Positions 1 to 6,025 of a DNA stretch of 8,311 bases are shown here, one piece after another (the first letter of the stretch is position 1; every line of letters begins with the position of its first letter). A program made the translations under genes and the position numbers. The notes beneath the pieces were generated by a model. That model worked only from the letters and a program-made list of their open reading frames with translations. It did not search any database and was not told the DNA's origin. This DNA comes from DASWJZ01 sp964487455 (GTDB lineage Bacteria > Pseudomonadota > Alphaproteobacteria > Rhizobiales > Afifellaceae), in assembly GCA_964487455.1 (NCBI GenBank), contig CAZARE010000372.1, positions 1-8,311 on the forward strand. Direction: 5' to 3'.

Positions 1-105
1 GAAACCGTGACGTGGACCGAGACGGAGCGCAAGAAGGGCCAAGCCTGGGGCCTGCAGACGATCAAGTCTTTCCACACGCACGGCACGCCGCCGGTCGGGG
101 AATAA
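1..105 (+). CDS. 3' end of an unidentified protein (partial)
   Basis: Frame 1 is open from the window edge to a TAA at 103-105, giving the last 34 residues of a protein that begins upstream. The tail is polar and ends in HTHGTPPVGE. I see no motif that places it in a family, so no function is proposed. The reading frame is supported by GC-rich third positions like those of the neighbouring gene and by its position: the stop lies 22 bases before the next plus-strand start, which suggests co-transcription with the alcohol dehydrogenase. Its identity depends on sequence outside this window. Confidence 0.6.
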   Translation, partial: ETVTWTETERKKGQAWGLQTIKSFHTHGTPPVGE

Positions 106-127
106 CGGCTCGACCGGCCCAAGGCGC

Positions 128-1252
128 ATGAGCACCATCACCTACCTGACGACGATCGAGTTCGGCGCGGGCGTGCGCGGCACGCTACCGGAGGCGCTCG
201 CCGCGCTCAGAGTCAAACGCCCGCTGCTGGTCAGCGACCGCGGGATAGAGGCGGCGGGCATTCTCGACAATGTCGCCCGCGGTTTGCCGAAAGACGCGCC
301 GCGCTTTCTCGACGTGCCGGCGAACCCCACGGAGGCCGCCGTCGAGGCGGCGCTTCGCCTCTACAAGGCCGAGGAGGCGGACGGTGTAGTCGCTATCGGC
401 GGCGGCTCGCCTATCGACCTCGCCAAGGGCGTCGCGCTGCTCGCCACGCATGCCGCGCCGCTGGAGCAGTACGCCGCCATCTACGGCGGCATCGCAAGGA
501 TCACCGCGGCGGTCGCCCCGGTCGTCGCCGTGCCGACCACCGCCGGCACCGGCGCGGAGGTCGGCCGCGCCGCGCTGCTGACGCTCAACGACGGGCGCAA
601 GCTCGGTTTCATCAGCCCGCATCTGATCCCGAAGCGGGCAATCTCAGATCCCGAGCTGACGCTCCATCTCCCCCCTCACCTCACCGCCGCGACCGGGCTC
701 GACGCGCTGTCGCATTGCATCGAGACCCTGTTGTCGCCGCGCCTCAATCCGCCGGCGGAGGCGATCGCGCTCGACGGCGCCGGCCGCGTCTGGCGCAACC
801 TGGAGCGTGCGTTCGCGCACGGCTCCGACATCGCGGCGCGTAGCGAGATGATGATGGCGGCGCTCGAGGGCGGACTGGCGTTTCAGAAGGGGCTCGGCGC
901 CGTGCACGCGCTCAGCCACGCTCTCGGCGGGCTCACGGAGCTGAACCTGCATCACGGCACCCTCAACGCCATCCTGATGCCGGGCGTGGTGCGCTTCAAC
1001 CATGGCCACGTCGACAACAAGCTCGACCGGCTCAAGGCTGCGATGGGAATTGCGGCGACGGAGGACCTGGCCGACCAACTCGACCGGCTCAACCGACGTC
1101 TCGGGATTCCGTCGGGGCTGGGAGCACTTGGGGTGATGCGGGACGTCTTCGCATGGACGATCGAGCGCGCCCTGGCGGATCACTCGACGCCGACCAATCC
1201 GCGCACGCCGTCGGCGGACGACTATCGCGTCCTGCTGGAGGAGGCGATCTAG
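128..1252 (+). CDS. Iron-containing (group III) alcohol dehydrogenase family protein
   Basis: This 374-residue protein has the length and layout of group III metal-dependent alcohol dehydrogenases, which interconvert alcohols and aldehydes or ketones (or reduce maleylacetate) using NAD(P)H in the cytoplasm. The N-terminal nucleotide-binding half carries GGGSPIDLAK at residues 91-100 and PTTAGTGAE at 136-144. The C-terminal helical half carries the expected metal ligands: Asp192 and His196 in GLDALSHCIE, His260 in the VHALSH segment, and His276 in LHHGTLNA. No key residue is missing. The GGGSPID form is the general family version, so I do not call it maleylacetate reductase, although that subfamily has a similar length. 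The start is the only early ATG; an AAGG four bases upstream is a weak ribosome-binding site. It follows the truncated gene by 22 bases and converges on the Sel1 gene, 31 bases separating the two stops. Family is very likely; substrate is unknown. Confidence 0.93.
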   Translation: MSTITYLTTIEFGAGVRGTLPEALAALRVKRPLLVSDRGIEAAGILDNVARGLPKDAPRFLDVPANPTEAAVEAALRLYKAEEADGVVAIGGGSPIDLAKGVALLATHAAPLEQYAAIYGGIARITAAVAPVVAVPTTAGTGAEVGRAALLTLNDGRKLGFISPHLIPKRAISDPELTLHLPPHLTAATGLDALSHCIETLLSPRLNPPAEAIALDGAGRVWRNLERAFAHGSDIAARSEMMMAALEGGLAFQKGLGAVHALSHALGGLTELNLHHGTLNAILMPGVVRFNHGHVDNKLDRLKAAMGIAATEDLADQLDRLNRRLGIPSGLGALGVMRDVFAWTIERALADHSTPTNPRTPSADDYRVLLEEAI

Positions 1253-1283
1253 GCTCGCCGATGCGACGGACCGCGCTCCCGTG

Positions 1284-1532
1284 CTAGTGTAGAGAGATCC
1301 ACTCACGCGCAGCCCGAAGTGCGGCAGCGATCTCCTCGCGGCTCATCTCGTTGGCGAGCTCCTCGCGTCGCTCGGCCGCCAGGCGGTCCCCCCGCGCCGC
1401 GGCGATGTTGAACCATTTGTGCGCCTCGACCAGATCGACCGGACCCTCGCGGCCGGTGGAACAAGCAAGGCCCAGCTCGAAGAAGCTCTGCGGCGTATCG
1501 CCGGCGGTGCCCGTCTGCATCTGCATGCTCAT
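1284..1532 (-). CDS. Small Sel1-repeat protein, 82 residues
   Basis: This is a short protein with one Sel1-type (TPR-like) helical repeat. The repeat runs roughly over residues 18-52 and contains FELGLACSTG, then EAHKWFNIAAARGD with the alternating Ala/Gly pattern of the family. A second, charged amphipathic helix follows (about 62-78). Sel1 repeats mediate protein-protein contacts; no enzymatic motif, signal peptide or membrane segment is visible, so it is probably a cytoplasmic adaptor of unknown partner. I chose the ATG at 1532 because GGGGA (complement of 1542-1546) lies nine bases upstream. An ATG three codons earlier, at 1541, abuts that same motif and would have no usable ribosome-binding site. 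The N-terminus is Met/Gln-rich (MSMQMQ). Similar single-repeat proteins are widespread as hypotheticals in Hyphomicrobiales, from memory. It stands alone, 377 bases after the glutathione transferase. Confidence 0.8.
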   Translation of the reverse strand: MSMQMQTGTAGDTPQSFFELGLACSTGREGPVDLVEAHKWFNIAAARGDRLAAERREELANEMSREEIAAALRAAREWISLH

Positions 1533-1541
1533 TGACTGCAT

Positions 1542-1546
1542 TCCCC
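1542..1546 (-). promoter_or_regulatory. Ribosome-binding site of the Sel1 gene
   Basis: GGGGA on the minus strand sits nine bases before the ATG at 1532 and decides that start over the ATG at 1541, which it directly touches. Confidence 0.5.
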
Positions 1547-1548
1547 AT

Positions 1549-1571
1549 GGTTCGACGGTTGAACCCCGTCG
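1549..1571. repeat. Overlapping inverted repeats next to the Sel1 start
   Basis: GGTTC (1549-1553) and GAACC (1561-1565) form a perfect dyad with a 7-base spacer. An overlapping stem pairs CGACGG (1553-1558) with CCGTCG (1566-1571) around a 7-base loop. The two are mutually exclusive as RNA hairpins. They lie just upstream of the GGGGA ribosome-binding site, so they could be an operator or a leader hairpin. It is not the GTTC-N7-GTTC direct repeat typical of alphaproteobacterial LexA, because the second half is inverted. Confidence 0.5.
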
Positions 1572-1602
1572 TCTGACAAGCCGATCTTCCGCGCCTGTCA
1601 GA
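1572..1602. repeat. Inverted repeat TCTGACA-N17-TGTCAGA
   Basis: A perfect 7-base inverted repeat has arms at 1572-1578 and 1596-1602 and begins at the base after the previous hairpin ends. In a leader RNA it would form a second stem-loop; as DNA the arm centres are 24 bases apart. No T-run follows on either strand, so a terminator is unlikely. Confidence 0.5.
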
Positions 1603-1610
1603 ACCCCAGC

Positions 1611-1629
1611 GTTAACAGCGGCGCTTAAC
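1611..1629. repeat. Inverted repeat GTTAA-N9-TTAAC
   Basis: The arms are perfect 5-base complements (1611-1615 and 1625-1629). The two TTAA cores are ten bases apart, not the seven expected of a CtrA box (TTAA-N7-TTAA), so I record a dyad and do not claim a CtrA site. Confidence 0.4.
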
Positions 1630-1801
1630 AGACCGTGACCGGATGGTTCATAAACCCTTCACCGGGGCCCGGGGATTTGAGCTAACATGCCGTAAATATT
1701 GACATTTCCGTTTCGAGACGCTTCGCGCAAAAACCGCGCGCGTTTGGATTTCGTACACTACGTGGCGGAAAAGTCGCACTCGCCCGGCCCGGGACACCCA
1801 T

Positions 1802-1819
1802 GCCCAAGGCGCCCAAGGC
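1802..1819. repeat. Tandem duplication of a 9-base unit
   Basis: GCCCAAGGC occurs twice, head to tail and without mismatch, in the non-coding gap downstream of the glutathione transferase. No third copy is present. It may simply be a local slippage duplication. Confidence 0.6.
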
Positions 1820-1909
1820 GCGGTCGGTCTCCTAGGGGAGATTGCTATTCCGCGGGACTTCTTCGCCCCTCGCGAGAAAGCAGATCGGCAGGTGCTGCGG
1901 GTCGGATCT

Positions 1910-2617
1910 CTATCGCGCCCTTTGACCGAAGAGGACCTTCTGCGCCTCCCTGTCGGTGGCGAGGTCTCCGCGCTTCTCGGAACCGATCTCAATACCCTTC
2001 GCCACGGCCGGCCGCGCCAGCATCGTGTCGATCCAGCGCTTCACGTTGGGAAACTCGGCGATGTCGATATCGCGCCGCTCGTAACCCTTGACCCACCCGA
2101 TCAGCGCCATATCGGCAATCGAGTAGCCATCGGCGACGAACTCACGGCCCTCAAGCCGCTTGTCGAGGACGCCGTAGAGCCGATGCGACTCGTCGCCGAA
2201 GCGCTTGATCGCATAAGGCAGCTTCTCTGGAGCGTAGTGGCGGAAGTGATTGTCGTGCCCGAACACGGGCCCGACATTGGCGACTTGCCAGCTCAGCCAT
2301 TCCTCGACCTCGACCTTCTTTCGCTCGTCATGGAGCGGATAGAAGCGTCCGAACTTGCGGCCGCAATAGAGCATGATGGCCGCGGACTCGAATACGGAGA
2401 TCGGCTTGCGGCCCGGGCCTTCCGGATCGACGATGGCCGGCATGCGGTTGTTCGGCGATATCGCCAGGAACTCCGGCGTGAATTGCTCGCCCTTCCCGAT
2501 GTTCACGTATTTGATCTCGTAGGGGACGCCGAGCTCCTCGAACAGGATGGTGATCTTCCAGCCGTTGGGCGTCGACCAGTAGTAAAGTTCGATGGGTTCG
2601 GACTGGGTCTGGGCCAT
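1910..2617 (-). CDS. yfcG: Glutathione S-transferase, YfcG/Ure2p-like
   Basis: This 235-residue cytosolic protein is a glutathione transferase of the YfcG/YghU (Ure2p-like, Nu) group, whose members show glutathione-dependent disulfide-bond reductase activity. The thioredoxin-like N-terminal domain begins ELYYWSTPNGWKIT (residues 10-23), matching the TPNG segment of E. coli YfcG, where Thr and Asn contact glutathione (Thr16 and Asn18 here). It continues with ISPNNRMPAI (53-62), which holds the cis-Pro60 loop, and FESAAI (76-81), the glutathione-binding Glu-Ser pair. The helical C-terminal domain carries GPVFGHDNHFRHYAP (116-130) and SIADMA (166-171), again close to YfcG. An AGGAGG six bases upstream supports the start. 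It lies 77 bases after rsmB on the same strand, so it may have its own promoter. The C-terminus is somewhat longer than in the E. coli protein (215 residues, from memory). Substrate is unknown. Confidence 0.93.
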   Translation of the reverse strand: MAQTQSEPIELYYWSTPNGWKITILFEELGVPYEIKYVNIGKGEQFTPEFLAISPNNRMPAIVDPEGPGRKPISVFESAAIMLYCGRKFGRFYPLHDERKKVEVEEWLSWQVANVGPVFGHDNHFRHYAPEKLPYAIKRFGDESHRLYGVLDKRLEGREFVADGYSIADMALIGWVKGYERRDIDIAEFPNVKRWIDTMLARPAVAKGIEIGSEKRGDLATDREAQKVLFGQRAR

Positions 2618-2623
2618 GAAAGT

Positions 2624-2629
2624 CCTCCT
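2624..2629 (-). promoter_or_regulatory. Strong ribosome-binding site of the glutathione transferase
   Basis: AGGAGG on the minus strand lies six bases before the ATG at 2617. It is the strongest ribosome-binding site among the genes here and suggests efficient translation independent of rsmB. Confidence 0.8.
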
Positions 2630-2694
2630 GCCTGTCGGCAGCTAAGCCGGCTCTTAACCGCCGGGCAACCCCACCGCGTGGAATTAAGCGGACT

Positions 2695-3987
2695 TCATGC
2701 ACTGCGGCGTAGCGCCGCGACGAAGAAGCCGTCGGTGCCGGTGCGGCGCGGCGTAAGCAGAAGCGAAGCCTCGGCGAGCGCCGCCTCGGGCGCGGCGACC
2801 GCCTGGAGCCCGGACTGCCAGACCTCGGCGGCTGGGATCAGCACGAAGGCCGGGCGCGTAGACAGAAACGCGCGGACGCGCACATCGTTCTCGGCCGGCA
2901 ACAGGGAGCAGGTGGCATAGAGGAGGACGCCGCCGGGCTTCACGCATGCGGCGGCGCGGGCGAGAACGGCATCCTGCTCCTCCGTGCGCCTCTCAAGCGC
3001 CGCCGGCGTGGCTCGCCATTTGGAGTCAGGTCGGCGCCGCCAAACACCGCTGCCCGTGCACGGCGCGTCCACAAGAACCTGATCCATGCGCTCGGTAAGA
3101 CCGGCGAGCGCATCCGGCGGCGAGGCAAGGACCTGCACGTTGCGCACACCTGCACGCTTCAGGCGCTCGAAAATCGGAGCGAGCCTGTTCTTGTCCGCAT
3201 CGTAGGCATAGATCTGCCCGCGATTTTCCATCTGCGCAGCGAGCGCCAGTGTCTTGCCGCCGGCTCCCGCGCAGATGTCCAGCACCTGCTGGCCGGGCCG
3301 CGTCCCGGCCATGAACGCCGCGAGCTGGCTCCCCTCGTCCTGCACCTCGACGCGACCGCGCCGAAACGCTTCCTCCGCCTGAATGTTGGGATGGCGGCGT
3401 CGCCCCTCGGCGGGCGGGATGCGCAGCCCAATCGGCGAGTACGGAGTAGGCCCAACGCCCAGGTGGCTAAGCTGGCGCGCCGCCTTGTCTCGCTCCACCT
3501 TGAGCGTGTTGACCCTGAGATCGAGCGGCGGTCGCTCGGCGAGCGCGGCCCCCTCCTCGACCCATTCGCGCCCGAAAGCTGCCTCGAAGTGGGGTGCCGC
3601 CCATTGCGGCAGATCGGCGCGCACATGGTCGGGCGCCTCTTCGAGGCGGACTGTCTCGATGCGGTGGATCGTCTCCCCTGGAATAGGCTTGGGCGCGTGG
3701 CGGCCGTCGGAAAAAGCGTCGTTCAGCGCTTGTGCGTCGTTTCCCCACGAAAAGACCGCCGCTCCCACGGCGAGATGCCAGGGCGTCTCGCCCCCGATCC
3801 GCCACCCGATCGAAGACCGCCGCCGCAATGCATCGTAGACGAGATTGCCGATGGCGGCGCGGTCTCCCGACCCGGCGAAGCGATGCGAGAGCCCCCAATC
3901 CTTCAGCGCCTCGCCCGCGGGACGGTGTCGCGAGTCAAGATCGGCGAGCACCTCGATCGCTGCGGCGATCAGACCCGGAAGGCGCAT
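2695..3987 (-). CDS. rsmB: RsmB/NOP-family 16S rRNA cytosine-C5 methyltransferase
   Basis: This 430-residue enzyme is predicted to methylate cytosine C5 in 16S rRNA (C967 in E. coli) from S-adenosylmethionine. The N-terminal region (about 1-140) is helical and NusB-like, with GDRAAIGNLVYDALRRR at 41-57. The catalytic Rossmann domain follows: DEGSQL at 217-222, the cofactor loop DICAGAGGKT at 237-246, DAPCTGSG at 307-314 (Cys310) and ATCS at 358-361. Cys360 of the TCS motif is the family's catalytic nucleophile, and the PCTG cysteine helps release the product, so both required cysteines are present. The length matches RsmB (E. coli about 429). The ATG starts six bases after the stop of the MAPEG gene and lies in the same frame, which implies translational coupling. 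Family assignment is firm; the exact target cytosine is inferred, since other NOP-family enzymes modify different positions. Confidence 0.93.
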   Translation of the reverse strand: MRLPGLIAAAIEVLADLDSRHRPAGEALKDWGLSHRFAGSGDRAAIGNLVYDALRRRSSIGWRIGGETPWHLAVGAAVFSWGNDAQALNDAFSDGRHAPKPIPGETIHRIETVRLEEAPDHVRADLPQWAAPHFEAAFGREWVEEGAALAERPPLDLRVNTLKVERDKAARQLSHLGVGPTPYSPIGLRIPPAEGRRRHPNIQAEEAFRRGRVEVQDEGSQLAAFMAGTRPGQQVLDICAGAGGKTLALAAQMENRGQIYAYDADKNRLAPIFERLKRAGVRNVQVLASPPDALAGLTERMDQVLVDAPCTGSGVWRRRPDSKWRATPAALERRTEEQDAVLARAAACVKPGGVLLYATCSLLPAENDVRVRAFLSTRPAFVLIPAAEVWQSGLQAVAAPEAALAEASLLLTPRRTGTDGFFVAALRRSA

Positions 3988-3993
3988 CGCGCA

Positions 3994-4404
3994 TCAGCCG
4001 GCGACAAGGCGCACGGCAAGGATCGCCCACATGAGGATCAGCACAAAGATGCCAAAGGAAAAGACATAGAAACGCCGGCCCACATGGTTGGTGGTAGTAT
4101 GGATCGCCGTGTGAGCAAGCCGCGAAGCGACGAAGGCCCAAGCAAGCAGCGTCATCACGGGTCCGGTCACGCCCATATAGGCCGCGACACCACACAGCAC
4201 ATAGAACAGCACCGGCGTCTCGTACTGGTTGTGCATGTTGTTGGAGATCTTCTTCACGTCGTCCGGCCAGGCTTCGTTCGAAAGCGCTATGTCCCGGACG
4301 CGCACCCGCCTTCTGCGAACGGTGCTGACCCTCACGCGGGCGCTCCACAGAACAAGCACGAAGGTCAACAGCACCTGCGCCAGCACCGGATAAAGAAGCG
4401 ACAT
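3994..4404 (-). CDS. MAPEG-family integral membrane protein
   Basis: This 136-residue protein belongs to the MAPEG family (membrane-associated proteins in eicosanoid and glutathione metabolism), trimeric four-helix inner-membrane proteins, some with glutathione transferase or peroxidase activity. Four hydrophobic segments are visible: about 3-20, 63-80, 82-97 and 113-133. Between the first and second lies SNNMHNQYETP (54-64), the family's conserved Asn/Glu motif. ASRLAHTAIH (93-102) supplies the conserved Arg and His residues of the third segment. A basic loop (22-38) follows helix 1, consistent with a cytoplasmic face. It starts eight bases after the guaB stop and ends six bases before rsmB, so it is almost certainly co-transcribed with both; its ribosome-binding site is weak. 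The bacterial function is not known, and the link to guanine nucleotide synthesis or rRNA methylation is positional only. Confidence 0.88.
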   Translation of the reverse strand: MSLLYPVLAQVLLTFVLVLWSARVRVSTVRRRRVRVRDIALSNEAWPDDVKKISNNMHNQYETPVLFYVLCGVAAYMGVTGPVMTLLAWAFVASRLAHTAIHTTTNHVGRRFYVFSFGIFVLILMWAILAVRLVAG

Positions 4405-4412
4405 GAAGAGGC

Positions 4413-5915
4413 CTATGCTCCGCGAGGATAGTTTGGACTCTCGCGCGTGATCGTTACGTCGTGCGCGTGACTCTCGCGCCAGGCGGAGCCGGAGATGCGG
4501 ATGAACTCCGCTTTCTGGCGCAGCTCGTCGAGCGTCCGCGCGCCGACATAGCCCATGGCCGCGCGCAGGCCGCCGGCGAGCTGGTGCAGCACATTCGCCG
4601 CCGGGCCTTTGTATGGCACCTGTCCTTCAACGCCCTCCGGCACCAGCTTCAGCGAGTCGCGTATCTCCGCCTGGAAGTAGCGGTCGGCCGAGCCGCGCGC
4701 CATGGCTCCGACGGAGCCCATGCCGCGATAGGCCTTATAAGAGCGGCCTTGGTAGAGGTAGACCTCGCCTGGACTCTCCTCGGTGCCGGCCAAGAGCCCT
4801 CCCACCATCGCTGCGGAGGCGCCGGCGGCGAGCGCCTTGGCGAGGTCGCCGGAATATTTGATGCCGCCGTCGGCGATGACCGGCACGCCGGCCTCGCTTG
4901 CCGCCGCGACGGTGTCGAGCAGGGCCGTGAACTGCGGCACCCCGACGCCGGCCACCACGCGGGTGGTGCAGATGGAGCCCGGACCGATGCCGACCTTGAT
5001 GGAGTCGGCGCCCATATCGATGAGGGCGCGTGCGGCTTCGCCGGTGGCGACATTGCCGGCGAGCACCTGCGTCTCGTTCGACATCCGCTTCACCGCGGCG
5101 ACGGTCTGAAGCACCATCTCGGAATGGCCGTGGGCAGTGTCGACGACAATAACGTCGCAGGCGACGTCCAGCAGACGCTCTGTGCGCGCAAGACCCTTTT
5201 CGCCAACAGTGGTGGCCGCAGCCACGCGCAGCCGACCTTGATCGTCTTTGCAGGCGAACGGATTGAGCCGCGCCTTCTCGATGTCCTTCACTGTGACCAG
5301 GCCGATGCAATTGTCGCTGCGGTCGACCACGAGCAGCTTCTCGATGCGATGCTGATGAAGCAGCCGCTTGGCCTCGTCCTGGCTCACGTTCTCCTGTACG
5401 CGGATAAGGTTCTCATGCGTCATCAGCTCGGAGACCGGCTGCTGCGGATCAGAGGCGAAGCGCACATCGCGATTGGTGACGATGCCGACGAGCCTGCCGA
5501 CCGTCTGGCCGCCGCTGCCGCCGCCCTCCACCACCGGAATGCCGGATATGCGGTAGTCCTTCATGAGCCGCAGCGCGTCGTCGAGCGTTGCCTCCGGCCC
5601 GATGACCACCGGGTTCACTACCATGCCCGACTCGAACTTCTTCACCTGCCGCACCTCTTCCGCCTGGCTGTCGGGGTCGAGATTGCGGTGGATGACGCCG
5701 ATTCCGCCAGCCTGCGCCATGGCGATCGCCAATCGCGCCTCCGTCACGGTGTCCATCGCCGCGGAGAGGATCGGAAGGTTGAGGCTGATCGATTTGGTCA
5801 ACCGTGTGGAGATGTCGGTCTCGGCGGGCAGCACCTCGGAGCGCCCCGGCCGGAGCAGCACGTCGTCGAAGGTGAGCGCCTCGCGGCCTGTGACGACGTC
5901 GATGATTTTGGCCAT
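4413..5915 (-). CDS. guaB: Inosine-5'-monophosphate dehydrogenase
   Basis: GuaB oxidises IMP to XMP with NAD+, the committed step to guanine nucleotides, as a cytoplasmic tetramer. In 500-residue numbering the protein opens MAKIIDVVTGREALTFDDVLLRP. It has SAAMDTVTE near 51-59 and a pair of CBS domains inserted at about 95-215, which typically bind adenine/guanine nucleotides and regulate activity. The catalytic loop GIGPGSICTTR (309-319) holds the nucleophile Cys316. DGGIKYSGD lies near 349-357 and YRGMGSVGAM near 396-405. The mobile flap Arg-Tyr dyad is seen in DRYF (Arg412, Tyr413). Nothing essential is missing. The frame is open to an ATG at 5966, but I start at 5915 because AGAGG lies six bases upstream and the family begins MAKI at this point. 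It is 110 bases downstream of rlmE, and no terminator is visible between them. Confidence 0.97.
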   Translation of the reverse strand: MAKIIDVVTGREALTFDDVLLRPGRSEVLPAETDISTRLTKSISLNLPILSAAMDTVTEARLAIAMAQAGGIGVIHRNLDPDSQAEEVRQVKKFESGMVVNPVVIGPEATLDDALRLMKDYRISGIPVVEGGGSGGQTVGRLVGIVTNRDVRFASDPQQPVSELMTHENLIRVQENVSQDEAKRLLHQHRIEKLLVVDRSDNCIGLVTVKDIEKARLNPFACKDDQGRLRVAAATTVGEKGLARTERLLDVACDVIVVDTAHGHSEMVLQTVAAVKRMSNETQVLAGNVATGEAARALIDMGADSIKVGIGPGSICTTRVVAGVGVPQFTALLDTVAAASEAGVPVIADGGIKYSGDLAKALAAGASAAMVGGLLAGTEESPGEVYLYQGRSYKAYRGMGSVGAMARGSADRYFQAEIRDSLKLVPEGVEGQVPYKGPAANVLHQLAGGLRAAMGYVGARTLDELRQKAEFIRISGSAWRESHAHDVTITRESPNYPRGA

Positions 5916-5921
5916 GCCAAG

Positions 5922-5926
5922 CCTCT
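5922..5926 (-). promoter_or_regulatory. Ribosome-binding site that fixes the guaB start
   Basis: AGAGG on the minus strand lies six bases before the ATG at 5915. It supports that start over the in-frame ATG 17 codons upstream, whose extra residues (MARPSRPAIGAPFQRLG) do not match the family. Confidence 0.65.
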
Positions 5927-6025
5927 GGAACGGGGCGCCGATTGCGGGCCGCGAAGGCCGCGCCACGAAGAATCGGCTGCGGGGTTGGCGCGGGTGCTTA
6001 CCACGCTCGCCAGGGGAAGGGAATG

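Larger units (their letters stand above)
1533..1909. other. Non-coding gap (377 bases) with several inverted repeats
   Basis: No convincing gene lies here. The open frames crossing it on either strand encode Arg/Ser/Pro-rich peptides without a family signature. The half nearest the Sel1 gene holds the leader and presumably the promoter of that gene, plus four closely spaced dyads (1549-1571, 1572-1602, 1611-1629, 1645-1656). The half nearest the glutathione transferase stop holds a tandem 9-base repeat (1802-1819), the short palindrome CCCGGCCCGGG (1783-1793) and a weak hairpin TCTCC-TAGG-GGAGA near 1830-1845. None of these is followed by a T-run on the minus strand, so I cannot name a Rho-independent terminator. 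A TTGACA at 1699-1704 on the plus strand has no acceptable -10 element. Confidence 0.6.

Noticed and set aside
1549..1565. Alphaproteobacterial LexA box
   Set aside because: The consensus is a direct repeat, GTTC-N7-GTTC; here the second half is inverted, giving GTTC-N7-GAAC.
1611..1629. CtrA binding site
   Set aside because: The TTAA cores are separated by nine bases rather than seven, and no second site lies nearby.
1699..1704. TTGACA on the plus strand as a promoter for a small RNA
   Set aside because: No -10-like hexamer occurs 16-18 bases downstream (the bases are TTCGCG or similar), and no transcript end signal follows.
1648..1992. 114-residue minus-strand open frame in the gap after the glutathione transferase
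   Set aside because: It begins inside the transferase gene in another frame, is Arg/Ser/Pro-rich, and has no conserved motif, so I treat the region as non-coding.
1892..2920. 342-residue plus-strand open frame opposite the glutathione transferase and the rsmB end
   Set aside because: It spans the antisense of two real genes and an intergenic gap, and shows no recognisable domain.
3391..4431. 346-residue plus-strand open frame opposite rsmB and the MAPEG gene
   Set aside because: It is antisense shadow rich in Arg, His and Pro, crossing two real gene boundaries with no domain or ribosome-binding site.
5916..6025. Rho-independent terminator between rlmE and guaB
   Set aside because: Only short GGCC stems are present, with no following T-run on the minus strand.
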